Source: Alcanivoracaceae bacterium
GTDB lineage: Bacteria; Pseudomonadota; Gammaproteobacteria; Xanthomonadales; Marinicellaceae
Assembly: GCA_016744455.1 (NCBI GenBank)
Contig: JADGEI010000006.1
Span: forward strand, 82,668-146,667
Direction of reading: 5' to 3'
Length of the DNA stretch: 64,000 nucleotides
The position numbers were made by a program, and so were the translations under genes. The notes below the pieces were generated by a model. The model made no database searches, was not told the origin of the DNA, and saw only the letters and a list, made by a program, of their open reading frames with translations. Every line of letters begins with the position of its first letter. Position 1 is the first letter of the stretch. Positions 55,837 through 63,966 of this stretch are shown piece by piece.

Positions 55837-57996
55837 ATGACAATATATGTAGAAACAATTGAGCAGTGCCTTGAGCAAGTTATCACTAAAAATGGCCAAA
55901 ACCTTAAGGTGGGAACCCCTCTTGGTGTAGGTAAACCGAACCAGTTAATAAATGCAGTCTGGTCGAAAGCCAAAGAAGATTCAAGTTTGCAACTCGAAAT
56001 ATTTACCGCCTTATCTTTGCAAGTTCCTAAAGGTAAGTCGCTGTTAGAAAAGAAATTTCTTAAACCATTTACTGATCGGTTGTTTCCTGACTACCCCGAT
56101 TTAGATTATATCGAAGATGTATTAAAAAATAAATTACCCAAAAATATGAAGCTCACAGAGTTTTATATACAATCGGGGAAAATGCTACGTACTCCAATGG
56201 CACAAAAAAATTATACCAGCAGCAACTATACTCATGCTATGCGTGATATGCTTGAAAGCGGTATGAATGTTTTAATGCAGATGGTAGCTATAAAACAGAC
56301 GGATAGCGGCCCTATTTATAGTTTAAGTTGCAATACTGACTTGAGTTTAGACATGGATCCAATTTGTAAAAGAAAAGGATTTAAACGACCAATGGTAGTA
56401 GCTATGGTAAACCCTAATTTACCTTTTATGGGTGGCGATGCGCAAGTAAGTGCTGATTTTTTTGATGTCATATTAAATGATAAGGACTTGTATTTTAAAC
56501 AATTTGCTACACCTAGAGCAGTTGTTAATGTCACGGATTATTCTATCGGTTTGTTAACAAGTAGTTTGATCAAGGATGGTGGTACTATGCAAATTGGTAT
56601 TGGCTCATTAGGGGATGCCCTAATTTACTGCACTAAATTACGTCATGCAAACAATGATAAGTATTTGAATCTACTTAATAAACTGGCTATTACTGATAAA
56701 TTTAAAGACATAATTAAGTCTGCGGGTGCTGTTGGTACATTTAAACATGGTTTATATGCAGCCAGTGAAATGTTTGTCGAGGGTTTTGCACATTTATTTG
56801 ATGCTGGAATTCTTAAACGTAAAGTCTATCAAGATGCTGAAATTCAATCTTTACTAAACAACGGCATTATCAGTGAAAATGTGCCAAACAATATTATTGA
56901 ATTATTGTTACAAGATGAAATTATTGATGAAGTTCTGACGCGCAAACAATTGCTACGACTACAACGCCTCGGGATTCTTAAACAAGATTTATACCTTAAT
57001 AAAGGCAAACTGAAAAACACTAAAGGAAAAAAATATTCAGCTGATTTAACAAAGTATAAAAACATTAAAGCCATTCAGGAAAATTGTTTAGGTGATAAAT
57101 TAAAACATGGAACGGTATTGCATGGAGGCTTCTTTTTGGGGTCACGTTGGTTTTATCAATGGTTACATAAATTAACAGATCAAGACAAAGAAATGTTCCA
57201 AATGACGGCTGTTAGCCAAGTTAATGAACTTTATGGAAACGAAGCGTTGGATAGAGTTCAGCGGGTTAAAGCCAGATTTATCAATACGTGTATGAAAGTT
57301 GATTTAATGGGTGCTGCCGCATCTGACACTTTAGATAATCATCAAGTGGTTAGTGGGGTTGGCGGCCAATACAATTTTGTTGCCATGGCTCATGCATTGG
57401 AAGATTCACGTTCGATTCTAATGTTACGAAGTTGTCATGCAGGAAAAAATGGAGCAGAGAGTAATATTGTTTGGAAGTACCCGTACTGTACTATTCCAAG
57501 GCATTTGCGTGATATTGTCGTCACAGAATATGGTATTGCAGATTTACGAGGACAAAGTGATGAAGAGTGTATTAAACGAATGATTTGTATTGCTGATTCA
57601 CGATTTCAAGAAGAGTTGCGTAAAAAAGCAGTCACCTACAATAAACTCGATGAAAATTGGCAAGTGCCTGAAGCATTTAACAATAATAGTTGCGAATACT
57701 TGAAATCTCAATTCACTACTATTCAAGAAAGTGGATATTTCCCAAGGTTTCCTTTTGGCTGTGATTTTACTGAGGAAGAATTGCAGCTTATTACTGCTTT
57801 GACATATTTAAAAGGTAAAACTCAGTCAGTATTTGCGAAATTAAAGTTAATTGTAAAAGCTTTGTTAAAACAACCTAAGCAAGAATATCACCTTTTATTA
57901 AAACGTATGGATTTGTCAAATCCGAAAACAACAGAAGAAAAAATAACCCGTAAGCTCATCAAGTATGCCTTAAAAGTAACACTTGAAAAGCATTAA
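55837..57996 (+). CDS. Acetyl-CoA hydrolase/transferase-family protein, long form
   Basis: 719 residues with the CoA-transferase class I fold in two halves. The N-terminal half contains LKVGTPLGVGKPNQLINAVW and TMQIGIGSLGDALIY. The C-terminal Ach1-like domain holds HGGFFLGSRWFYQWL, SGVGGQYNFVAMAHAL and VTEYGIADLRGQSDEE, the family signature. A long insert separates the halves, as in a group of large gammaproteobacterial homologues. The ATG at 55837 has GGAG 8 nt upstream and is preferred over a GTG at 55765 or ATG at 55810. The acyl-CoA substrate is unknown. Confidence 0.83.
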   Translation: MTIYVETIEQCLEQVITKNGQNLKVGTPLGVGKPNQLINAVWSKAKEDSSLQLEIFTALSLQVPKGKSLLEKKFLKPFTDRLFPDYPDLDYIEDVLKNKLPKNMKLTEFYIQSGKMLRTPMAQKNYTSSNYTHAMRDMLESGMNVLMQMVAIKQTDSGPIYSLSCNTDLSLDMDPICKRKGFKRPMVVAMVNPNLPFMGGDAQVSADFFDVILNDKDLYFKQFATPRAVVNVTDYSIGLLTSSLIKDGGTMQIGIGSLGDALIYCTKLRHANNDKYLNLLNKLAITDKFKDIIKSAGAVGTFKHGLYAASEMFVEGFAHLFDAGILKRKVYQDAEIQSLLNNGIISENVPNNIIELLLQDEIIDEVLTRKQLLRLQRLGILKQDLYLNKGKLKNTKGKKYSADLTKYKNIKAIQENCLGDKLKHGTVLHGGFFLGSRWFYQWLHKLTDQDKEMFQMTAVSQVNELYGNEALDRVQRVKARFINTCMKVDLMGAAASDTLDNHQVVSGVGGQYNFVAMAHALEDSRSILMLRSCHAGKNGAESNIVWKYPYCTIPRHLRDIVVTEYGIADLRGQSDEECIKRMICIADSRFQEELRKKAVTYNKLDENWQVPEAFNNNSCEYLKSQFTTIQESGYFPRFPFGCDFTEEELQLITALTYLKGKTQSVFAKLKLIVKALLKQPKQEYHLLLKRMDLSNPKTTEEKITRKLIKYALKVTLEKH

Positions 57997-58164
57997 ATTG
58001 ACCAATGAAAATTCTCAATTGAAGCTTTAATGTTTAAGATAAATGAGTCTTCATTTTAATGGCTTTATTGTGTTATTTATTTATAATATAAAGCAGGAAA
58101 ATAGTGCGTAGTGATGAAATTAAAAGTAAGGACCTTTACGGAAACCTGGGAGAGGGAAAAAAGA

Positions 58165-59289
58165 ATGAGAAAAGTACCAATCAACATTATAGGTGAATTG
58201 GAGTTATTTGTTAGGCATTTAGTGCGTTTTTTTAGTTGTTTAAAAATGTCCTGTAAGCCAAAACCACTTAATAAAACATTAATGCTTGTTACTACGTTTA
58301 TTGTAAGCTCATGTACAATAAATGATAAAACAACTCGCTCAACATTTACCTTAGCATTTGGTTCTTGTAATAATCAAAACGAAGAAAATTTAATGTGGTC
58401 AGAAATTAATAAGCATAACCCTGATGTGTGGGTTTGGGGTGGTGATATTGTTTATGCTGACCACAATAGCCAAGACATGAAGTTTTTAGCACAAACCTAT
58501 AATAAACAAAAAGAATACCCTAGTTATAAAAAACTCATTAAATCAACAGAGGTTATAGGCACTTGGGATGATCATGATTATGGTGTTAATGATGGTGGTG
58601 TCGAGTACAGTCACAAGAAACAATCTCAACAACTGTTTCTTGATTTTATGGGTGTAGCTGATGATAGTCCAAGGCGTTCAAAACAGGGTGTGTATAATGC
58701 TCATGATTACCAGGTGGGTGATTATACAATAAAAATCATCGTGCTTGATACCCGTTTTTTTAGAACAGCTATAACAGACGACCCGGATCCTTCAAATGAA
58801 AAACGTTATATGCCTAACAAATATGGTAAAGGAACACTATTAGGAGAAAAACAGTGGCAGTGGTTGCAAATCCAGTTAAATAATTCAAAAGCTGATTTTA
58901 ATGTTGTTACCAGTAGTATTCAATTTTTATCTCCATACCATGGTTTTGAAAAGTGGGCAAATATGCCTCATGAAGTCAATAAAATGGAACAGTTAATTAA
59001 AACATCACAAGCGAATAATGTCATTATTTTATCTGGTGATAGACATATTTCTGAATTCTCATTGAAAGAAATTGATGGATTGGGTTATCCTTTAATCGAT
59101 TTTACCTCGAGCGGTCTAAATCGTGGATTAAACCGAGATAAACGAGAAAACAACCCTTATAGACTGGGAGGCATTGTTACCTTAGATAGTTTTGGGGTTA
59201 TGGTTTTTGATTTCAAAAATAAAAAAGTTACCATGGAAATTCGTGGCAAAAACAACAGCTTAATCAGCAAACATATACAGTCATATTAA
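58165..59289 (+). CDS. PhoD-like metallophosphatase, putative lipoprotein
   Basis: 374 residues with this start. The metallophosphatase motifs are clear: FTLAFGSCNNQ, VWVWGGDIVYAD, GTWDDHDYG (with the metal-binding Asp and His), SSIQFLSP and ILSGDRHISEF. PhoD-family proteins are secreted phosphodiesterases/phosphatases. A lipobox-like VSSC follows a hydrophobic stretch (LMLVTTFIVSSC, Cys50), so lipid anchoring is likely. Start choice is uncertain. ATG 58165 has an ideal AGAGGG 8 nt upstream. ATG 58246 would give a normal lipoprotein signal but has no RBS, and 58111 is also open. The preceding extension has no recognised role. Confidence 0.78.
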   Translation: MRKVPINIIGELELFVRHLVRFFSCLKMSCKPKPLNKTLMLVTTFIVSSCTINDKTTRSTFTLAFGSCNNQNEENLMWSEINKHNPDVWVWGGDIVYADHNSQDMKFLAQTYNKQKEYPSYKKLIKSTEVIGTWDDHDYGVNDGGVEYSHKKQSQQLFLDFMGVADDSPRRSKQGVYNAHDYQVGDYTIKIIVLDTRFFRTAITDDPDPSNEKRYMPNKYGKGTLLGEKQWQWLQIQLNNSKADFNVVTSSIQFLSPYHGFEKWANMPHEVNKMEQLIKTSQANNVIILSGDRHISEFSLKEIDGLGYPLIDFTSSGLNRGLNRDKRENNPYRLGGIVTLDSFGVMVFDFKNKKVTMEIRGKNNSLISKHIQSY

Positions 59290-59330
59290 CTAACAGAAAA
59301 GAAAAAAGCAAACGTCAATTACCATAGTTT

Positions 59331-60129
59331 ATGAACTATAAAAAATTACTCTTTGGAACGCTAAACTGGAAAAGGTTTTTTATTTCAATAGTAGGAACAT
59401 TTGTATTTATCTCAGTATTTGTCCATGTCTACGCAGAAAAACTTATTTTTCCCTACAATCAAAGCAGTTACGATAAATCTATATCGGGGTTAAAAATGTT
59501 AAAAGCCAGTGATGATATTTACATTGCGACCCGATATTGGCAAGCAAAAAATGAAAAAACACTACTAGTCTATTTCCATGGTAACTACATGGATATTGGG
59601 CACATGGATAATGTGGCTGAACTATTAAATCAACACCGTTTCTCGGTTTTGGCTATGGATTATCGTGGCTATGGCCAGTCCCAAGGTCATCCAAATGAAA
59701 AGAACACATATAGTGATGCACAAATGGTTTACAAGTATGCTCAAGAATTAGGCTAATTAGCTAAAAATATTGTGATACTTGGTCATTCAATTGGTTCTGG
59801 CATTGCGACAGAATTAGCTGTTACAAATCAAGCAAGAGCTTTGGTCTTAATTAGCCCTTTTACATCGGCTTATCGTGTGGTGACAAACTATAGAATATTC
59901 CCTTTGGATAAATTTAACAATTTAGCCAAAATTGATAACATAAAAACACCACTTTTTTATCGTTCACGGCGAAGATGATCAAATTATCCCTGCTTGGTAC
60001 AGCGAAGAGCTAATCAATTCTCATACAGGTATACATACAAGAGTTCTTGTAAAAGGAACAGGTCATAACGATATTTGGAACTATGCTCTGACAAATTTCA
60101 TTAAACAACTTGATTTGTTTTTAGATTAA
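59331..60129 (+). pseudogene. Broken alpha/beta hydrolase gene (BEM46-like)
   Basis: The intact protein would be a membrane-anchored alpha/beta hydrolase: an N-terminal helix (FISIVGTFVFISVFVHVY), oxyanion region YFHGNYMD, LAMDYRGYGQSQGHP, nucleophile elbow GHSIGSG, then HGEDDQIIP with the catalytic Asp and GHNDIWNY with the catalytic His. Two lesions break it. An in-frame TAA at 59754-59756 (ELG-stop-LAKNIVILGHS) looks like a C-to-T change from CAA. A T6 run at 59953-59958, one base too long, shifts the frame just before HGEDD. Two different kinds of damage favour true pseudogenisation over sequencing error. It directly follows the PhoD-like gene. Confidence 0.82.
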
Positions 60130-60306
60130 AACATGTAGAGGTTTTTTGTTTTACAATCGAGGCGAATAAATGTAGCTTCAATTAACAAACAATTTGAGGC
60201 TTGTCTTTTCTTGATTGCTGAATTTAGCATGTTTTCAACCATTGTCATTGTGTTGTATAAAAAGCCGTAAAGTTATAGCATTTTTTATTGAGCAATCAGT
60301 AGGGAA

Positions 60307-60468
60307 CTACCTGTTATTCTTCCTGCGGATAAAACTTTTAATGTTTCTTTTTACTGTTTTATCTTTTACCCTCAAACTAATAAAATCAACCAGCATTGTT
60401 ATAAAAAACAAACCAACACTGCTCCATACATAAAAAGCATAACCACCCATATTTAGAAATTCGTTCAT
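60307..60468 (-). CDS. ccmD: Heme exporter protein CcmD (53 aa)
   Basis: A very short gene on the minus strand. Its ATG (60468) overlaps the ccmC stop by ATGA. It encodes FLNMGGYAFYVWSSVGL, the CcmD signature (MGGY-x-F-YVW), within a single membrane helix, followed by a basic cytoplasmic tail (RRKNNR). CcmD stabilises the CcmC-CcmE complex and aids release of holo-CcmE from CcmABC. Position and sequence make the call firm despite the size. It is the last gene of ccmABCD. Confidence 0.92.
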   Translation of the reverse strand: MNEFLNMGGYAFYVWSSVGLFFITMLVDFISLRVKDKTVKRNIKSFIRRKNNR

Positions 60469-61235
60469 GATTTTTTCTCCTCTACAATATCATGTACCCA
60501 ACGTTTTTGTTGTTCGGTTTCCAGTAAATAGGTTCTAGCTCGTTTAAGCATGGAATAACCATAATAAAACTTAGTCGCTACAGCCATCGTTAATAATGGC
60601 CTAAGCATTTCCCAAGTGATACGGGATTCACCCATTATAGATACAGTCGTCCCTTGGTGAATTGATGACCACCATTTGACGGAAAAATGAATAATAGGCA
60701 GATTAACCAATCCAACGACTGCAATTAGAGCAGCCATTCGTGCGGCTTTTCGAGAGTCATCGTTAAACGCAGTATAGGTTGCCATGACACCTATGTATAA
60801 AAAAAGTAAAATCAGCTCTGAAGTCATACGGGCATCCCATTCCCACCAGGTTCCCCACATCGGTTTGCCCCAAAGTGAGCCGGTGACTAGTGTGATAAGT
60901 GTAAACCATGCACCAATAGGTGCTGAAGCAATTAAGACGGCTTCTGCAACTTTCATACGCCAAATAATAGCTATTAAAGCCGCAATGCCCATAATGGCAT
61001 AGACAAACATTGACATCCAGGCCATTGGTACATGAATGTAGATAATTCGAAAACTATCACCTTGTTGATAATCAGCAGGTGCCAATACTAAGCCATCATA
61101 TAAGCCGATTCCGGTTAAAATAATAGCAATTAATAATAGCCACTTTAGGAAATAGCCGCTAATGCGATAAAAAGACGGCGGTGAACCCAATTGATGGTAC
61201 AGTCGTACAATGACGTTTGTTCTTTGTTTTTTCAT
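60465..61235 (-). CDS. ccmC: Heme transporter CcmC
   Basis: CcmC loads heme onto CcmE. The 256-residue protein has six predicted membrane segments. The WWD motif reads WGTWWEWDARMTSELILLF (about 130-150), with conserved periplasmic His in IYIHVPMAWMS and LPIIHFSVKWWSSIHQG. It overlaps ccmD by 4 nt and is separated from ccmB by 12 nt. Confidence 0.97.
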   Translation of the reverse strand: MKKQRTNVIVRLYHQLGSPPSFYRISGYFLKWLLLIAIILTGIGLYDGLVLAPADYQQGDSFRIIYIHVPMAWMSMFVYAIMGIAALIAIIWRMKVAEAVLIASAPIGAWFTLITLVTGSLWGKPMWGTWWEWDARMTSELILLFLYIGVMATYTAFNDDSRKAARMAALIAVVGLVNLPIIHFSVKWWSSIHQGTTVSIMGESRITWEMLRPLLTMAVATKFYYGYSMLKRARTYLLETEQQKRWVHDIVEEKKS

Positions 61236-61247
61236 TATTGTATAGAT

Positions 61248-61913
61248 TTATTCCAAATTTATTTTAATAGCCGCAGCTGCTGCAAAGGGTACTAAGGTAA
61301 TGCATAAAACCAGCATGCCACTCAACAACAATATATGGGTGTTAGCGGAATTTCCAAGTGAGCTTTCTACAACAGCGCCAGCACCAAATATTAAAACAGG
61401 GGCGAGTAATGGCATAACTAATACGGTTAATAGTAGCCCGCCATGCTTTAAACTCATTGTTAATGCTGATCCTATTGAACCAATGAAACTAAAAATTGGC
61501 GTCCCAATGAGCAATGATAGCATTAAAACACCGTAAGAATGTGATGGTAAGTGCAGTAAAACCGCAATTACGGGCGCAAATACGACCAAGGGTAAGCCAG
61601 ATAGCAACCAGTGAGCCAACACTTTTGCCAAAACCGAAGAGGATAATGGGTAAGAGGTTAAGACATAAGACTCAACACTGCCATCATCATAATCGTTTTT
61701 AAAAATTTGATCTAAAGTCAGTAAACTTGCCAACAAAGCCAAGATCCAAATAACTGCAGGAGCAATTAATGCTAATGTCTTTGCTCCACTTCCTAGCCCC
61801 AAAGGAAACATGGTAACGACCAATAACTGAAATACCAAGGGTTGATAAATTTGTGATTTTCGACGTAAGCCCAATGTTAAGTCACGCTTAACTAATGCAA
61901 AAAATGGTTTCAT
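61248..61913 (-). CDS. ccmB: Heme ABC exporter permease CcmB
   Basis: 221 residues with six predicted membrane segments. FFALVKRDLTLGLRRKSQ at the N terminus and DQIFKNDYDDGSVESYVLTSYPL are CcmB signatures. With CcmA it forms the ABC module that releases holo-CcmE from CcmCD by ATP hydrolysis. Its ATG overlaps the ccmA stop by one base (TAATG). Confidence 0.95.
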   Translation of the reverse strand: MKPFFALVKRDLTLGLRRKSQIYQPLVFQLLVVTMFPLGLGSGAKTLALIAPAVIWILALLASLLTLDQIFKNDYDDGSVESYVLTSYPLSSSVLAKVLAHWLLSGLPLVVFAPVIAVLLHLPSHSYGVLMLSLLIGTPIFSFIGSIGSALTMSLKHGGLLLTVLVMPLLAPVLIFGAGAVVESSLGNSANTHILLLSGMLVLCITLVPFAAAAAIKINLE

Positions 61914-62542
61914 TAATCACACGCCTCTAAAACCAATTCACGAGTCACCTTTTCTCTGATAATTTTATTGTCATGGGCTGTAATGATTAAAATACCGTTC
62001 TTTTGTGTGTGTTTATCTAAAATAGACAACAACCACTGACAGCCTGCCACATCAAGATTAACAAAGGGTTCATCCAAAATCCAAATAGGATGTTTAACCA
62101 TTATTAATCGTGCTAATGCTAAACGCTTTTTTTGTCCAGCTGATAATTTACCGGCCATTTGGTATTCAAAACCAGCCAGGCCAACCTTTTCTAAAGCTTC
62201 TACTGCTTGTGGTTCAGTGATTTCAATACCTTGAATTTGAAGAAAAGAAATCAAATTTTCCAAACAACTTAGTTCTTTCTTGTTTCCGGTCTTATGACCA
62301 ATAAAAAAACTATCATCAAACCACTTATCTTTGTTTGTGTTTAACTCATTCTCCTTATAGAATATATAACCACTGCTAAAAGCACGAAATCCTGCAATTG
62401 ACTCCAATAAGGTCGTTTTCCCAACTCCATTTTTACCACTTAATAGTAATGATTGGCCAGGACTCAATGCAAAATTCACAGGCTTAAACAAGGAATAATT
62501 TCCTCGTTGGCAACTTATGTCACTGGCTTTAATAATTGGCAT
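61913..62542 (-). CDS. ccmA: Heme ABC exporter ATP-binding protein CcmA
   Basis: 209 residues. Walker A is SGKNGVGKTTLLE (about 35-47), the signature LSAGQKKRLALAR near 132, and Walker B PIWILDEP. The protein is short, without C-terminal extension, as CcmA is. FNLDVAGCQWL after Walker B (here FVNLDVAGCQWL) is typical. It is the first gene of ccmABCD. A 9-bp inverted repeat lies 41 nt upstream. ccmE-I are elsewhere in the window (19170-23708). Confidence 0.95.
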   Translation of the reverse strand: MPIIKASDISCQRGNYSLFKPVNFALSPGQSLLLSGKNGVGKTTLLESIAGFRAFSSGYIFYKENELNTNKDKWFDDSFFIGHKTGNKKELSCLENLISFLQIQGIEITEPQAVEALEKVGLAGFEYQMAGKLSAGQKKRLALARLIMVKHPIWILDEPFVNLDVAGCQWLLSILDKHTQKNGILIITAHDNKIIREKVTRELVLEACD

Positions 62543-62876
62543 GGTTTTTCTTTATTTCCATTAAGATAGGTTCTAGTCGATAAATTTGAAAACAAGGTAT
62601 TTTTTCAAATAACTATTAAAAGAACAAGCAAAATTAATGATAAATGCTTATTCAATGATAAAGATCAATAAAGAGAGCTAAAATCAAAGTGGATAATGAG
62701 TTAGATGAAAAGTATCTGGGTTTTGTAACATCTAAAAAAAGTCTCTTATGCTAAAAGAGTATGTTTATGTATAATGATACACTTCATTGGATTTAGTCTA
62801 ACATTGTTTGGCGATAGCAAGTAACGAAGTATGTCATTTAAAGCTGAATATGTATTTATTTTGGATAGGGTAACAA
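62543..62876. other. 334-nt non-coding region between divergent ccmA and TauE/SafE genes
   Basis: AT-rich spacer that must hold both promoters. It has an inverted repeat near ccmA (separate entry). A TATAAT at 62770-62775 lies about 100 nt before the permease gene but without a clear -35. I see no ORF or RNA gene. Confidence 0.4.
62584..62610. repeat. Perfect 9-bp inverted repeat upstream of ccmA
   Basis: ATTTGAAAA (62584-62592) and TTTTCAAAT (62602-62610) form a 9-bp dyad with a 9-nt spacer, centred about 55 nt upstream of the ccmA start. It could be a regulator-binding site for the ccmABCD operon. In AT-rich DNA a chance match is possible. Confidence 0.4.
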
Positions 62877-63686
62877 ATGCAACTTAGCGTTGAGATTATT
62901 TTTTATTTTCTATTGTTAGGAACAATAGCCGGTTTTATGGCAGGATTACTTGGTATAGGAGGCGGTGGAATCATGGTACCTGTACTAACAGCATTGTTTT
63001 TGTCTCTAGGTGTGCAAATTGAGAAAGTTTTACACTTAGCCTTAGGGACTTCTATGGCTGCTATTGTCATAACATCAATTTCTAGTATGCACGCACATCA
63101 TTTACGAGGAGCTGTTATTTGGACTTATGTTAGGGCAATGAGTCCTGGGGTTATCCTTGGGACATTTGCTGCCACCTATATTGTGTCATTAGTAGATGCT
63201 TTATCATTGGCCATATTCTTCTCCCTATTCATGGGGTTTATTGCTGTACGAATGTTTCTAAATTTAACACCTATAGGGCAAGGTTTATCAATAAGTAATA
63301 ACCATTTGTTCTTTGTAGGTAGTGGTATAGGAACACTATCAGCGTTAGTATCTATTGGTGGCGGTTCTTTAACTGTGCCTTATTTGATACGTCATAACAT
63401 AGAGATAAAAAAGGCAATAGGTATTTCCTCAGCTATTGGTGTACCTATATCAATCGTAGGAACTTTAGGATATGTGTTCAATGGTTGGGCTAATTCTTCA
63501 TTTAATGATTACATATATGGTTTTGTCTACCTACCCGCTGTGGTCTTGATATCCCTTACCAGTTTTCTGTTTGCTCCACTTGGTGTGAAGATGGCATATT
63601 TATTGCCTGTTAACCTATTAAAAAAAATCTTTGCTTTTTTGTTAATTGTGCTTAGTCTTAAGATGCTAATGTCCATAGTACTATAA
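62877..63686 (+). CDS. TauE/SafE-family membrane permease
   Basis: 269 residues with about eight membrane segments. Two internally repeated halves carry the family glycine motifs GLLGIGGGGIMVPVL (near residue 23) and VSIGGGSLTVPYLI (near 160), each followed by HLALGTS- or IGISSA-type sequence. TauE/SafE proteins move sulfite, sulfoacetate or other small organosulfur anions, but the substrate cannot be read from sequence. The ATG has AGGG 6 nt upstream. It stands alone, with an rRNA operon promoter downstream. Confidence 0.88.
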   Translation: MQLSVEIIFYFLLLGTIAGFMAGLLGIGGGGIMVPVLTALFLSLGVQIEKVLHLALGTSMAAIVITSISSMHAHHLRGAVIWTYVRAMSPGVILGTFAATYIVSLVDALSLAIFFSLFMGFIAVRMFLNLTPIGQGLSISNNHLFFVGSGIGTLSALVSIGGGSLTVPYLIRHNIEIKKAIGISSAIGVPISIVGTLGYVFNGWANSSFNDYIYGFVYLPAVVLISLTSFLFAPLGVKMAYLLPVNLLKKIFAFLLIVLSLKMLMSIVL

Positions 63687-63860
63687 AACAAAGATTGAGC
63701 AGGGATATGAATTAACAATGAAGCAAATATATCGAGTTGTGTAAGTTTTAGAAATGAATAGTGCGTATTATTGTTTCGTGTATACGATTTAAGAAAAAAC
63801 ATTTAATATCAGGCATATAGAGTAAGAGTTGGAAATAAGGTAATTGCAGGATAAAAAAAA

Positions 63861-63926
63861 TCAATAAAAAAACTATAAAAACTATAAAAAGTCTTTACAT
63901 TAAAAGTAGCTTACCTATAATGCGCC
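63861..63926 (+). promoter_or_regulatory. rRNA operon (rrn P1-like) promoter with UP element
   Basis: TTTACA (63894-63899), a 16-nt spacer and a perfect TATAAT (63916-63921) are followed directly by GCGCC, the GC-rich discriminator of stringently controlled rRNA promoters (E. coli rrnB P1 has the same TATAATGCGCC). The preceding 30 nt consists of A-tracts, as in UP elements. The 63687-63860 stretch before it holds nothing else I would call. The 16S gene itself is not in the window. Confidence 0.85.
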
Positions 63927-63930
63927 TCTC

Positions 63931-63966
63931 GCTTGAGAAAGGGTTCTTTCACAAGCACTTTAAGAC
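63931..63966 (+). promoter_or_regulatory. rRNA leader antitermination signals (boxB-like hairpin and boxA-like site)
   Basis: GCTTG-A-GAAAG-GGTT-CTTTC-A-CAAGC (63931-63956) forms a 10-bp hairpin around one A/A mismatch. GCACTTTAAGAC (63955-63966) then resembles boxA (TGCTCTTTAACA). This is the arrangement of the rrn leader, where NusB/NusE bind for antitermination. Confidence 0.65.

Noticed and set aside
60215..60433. Plus-strand open frame of 72 codons
   Set aside because: It is antisense to ccmD, whose sequence and ATGA overlap with ccmC are convincing.
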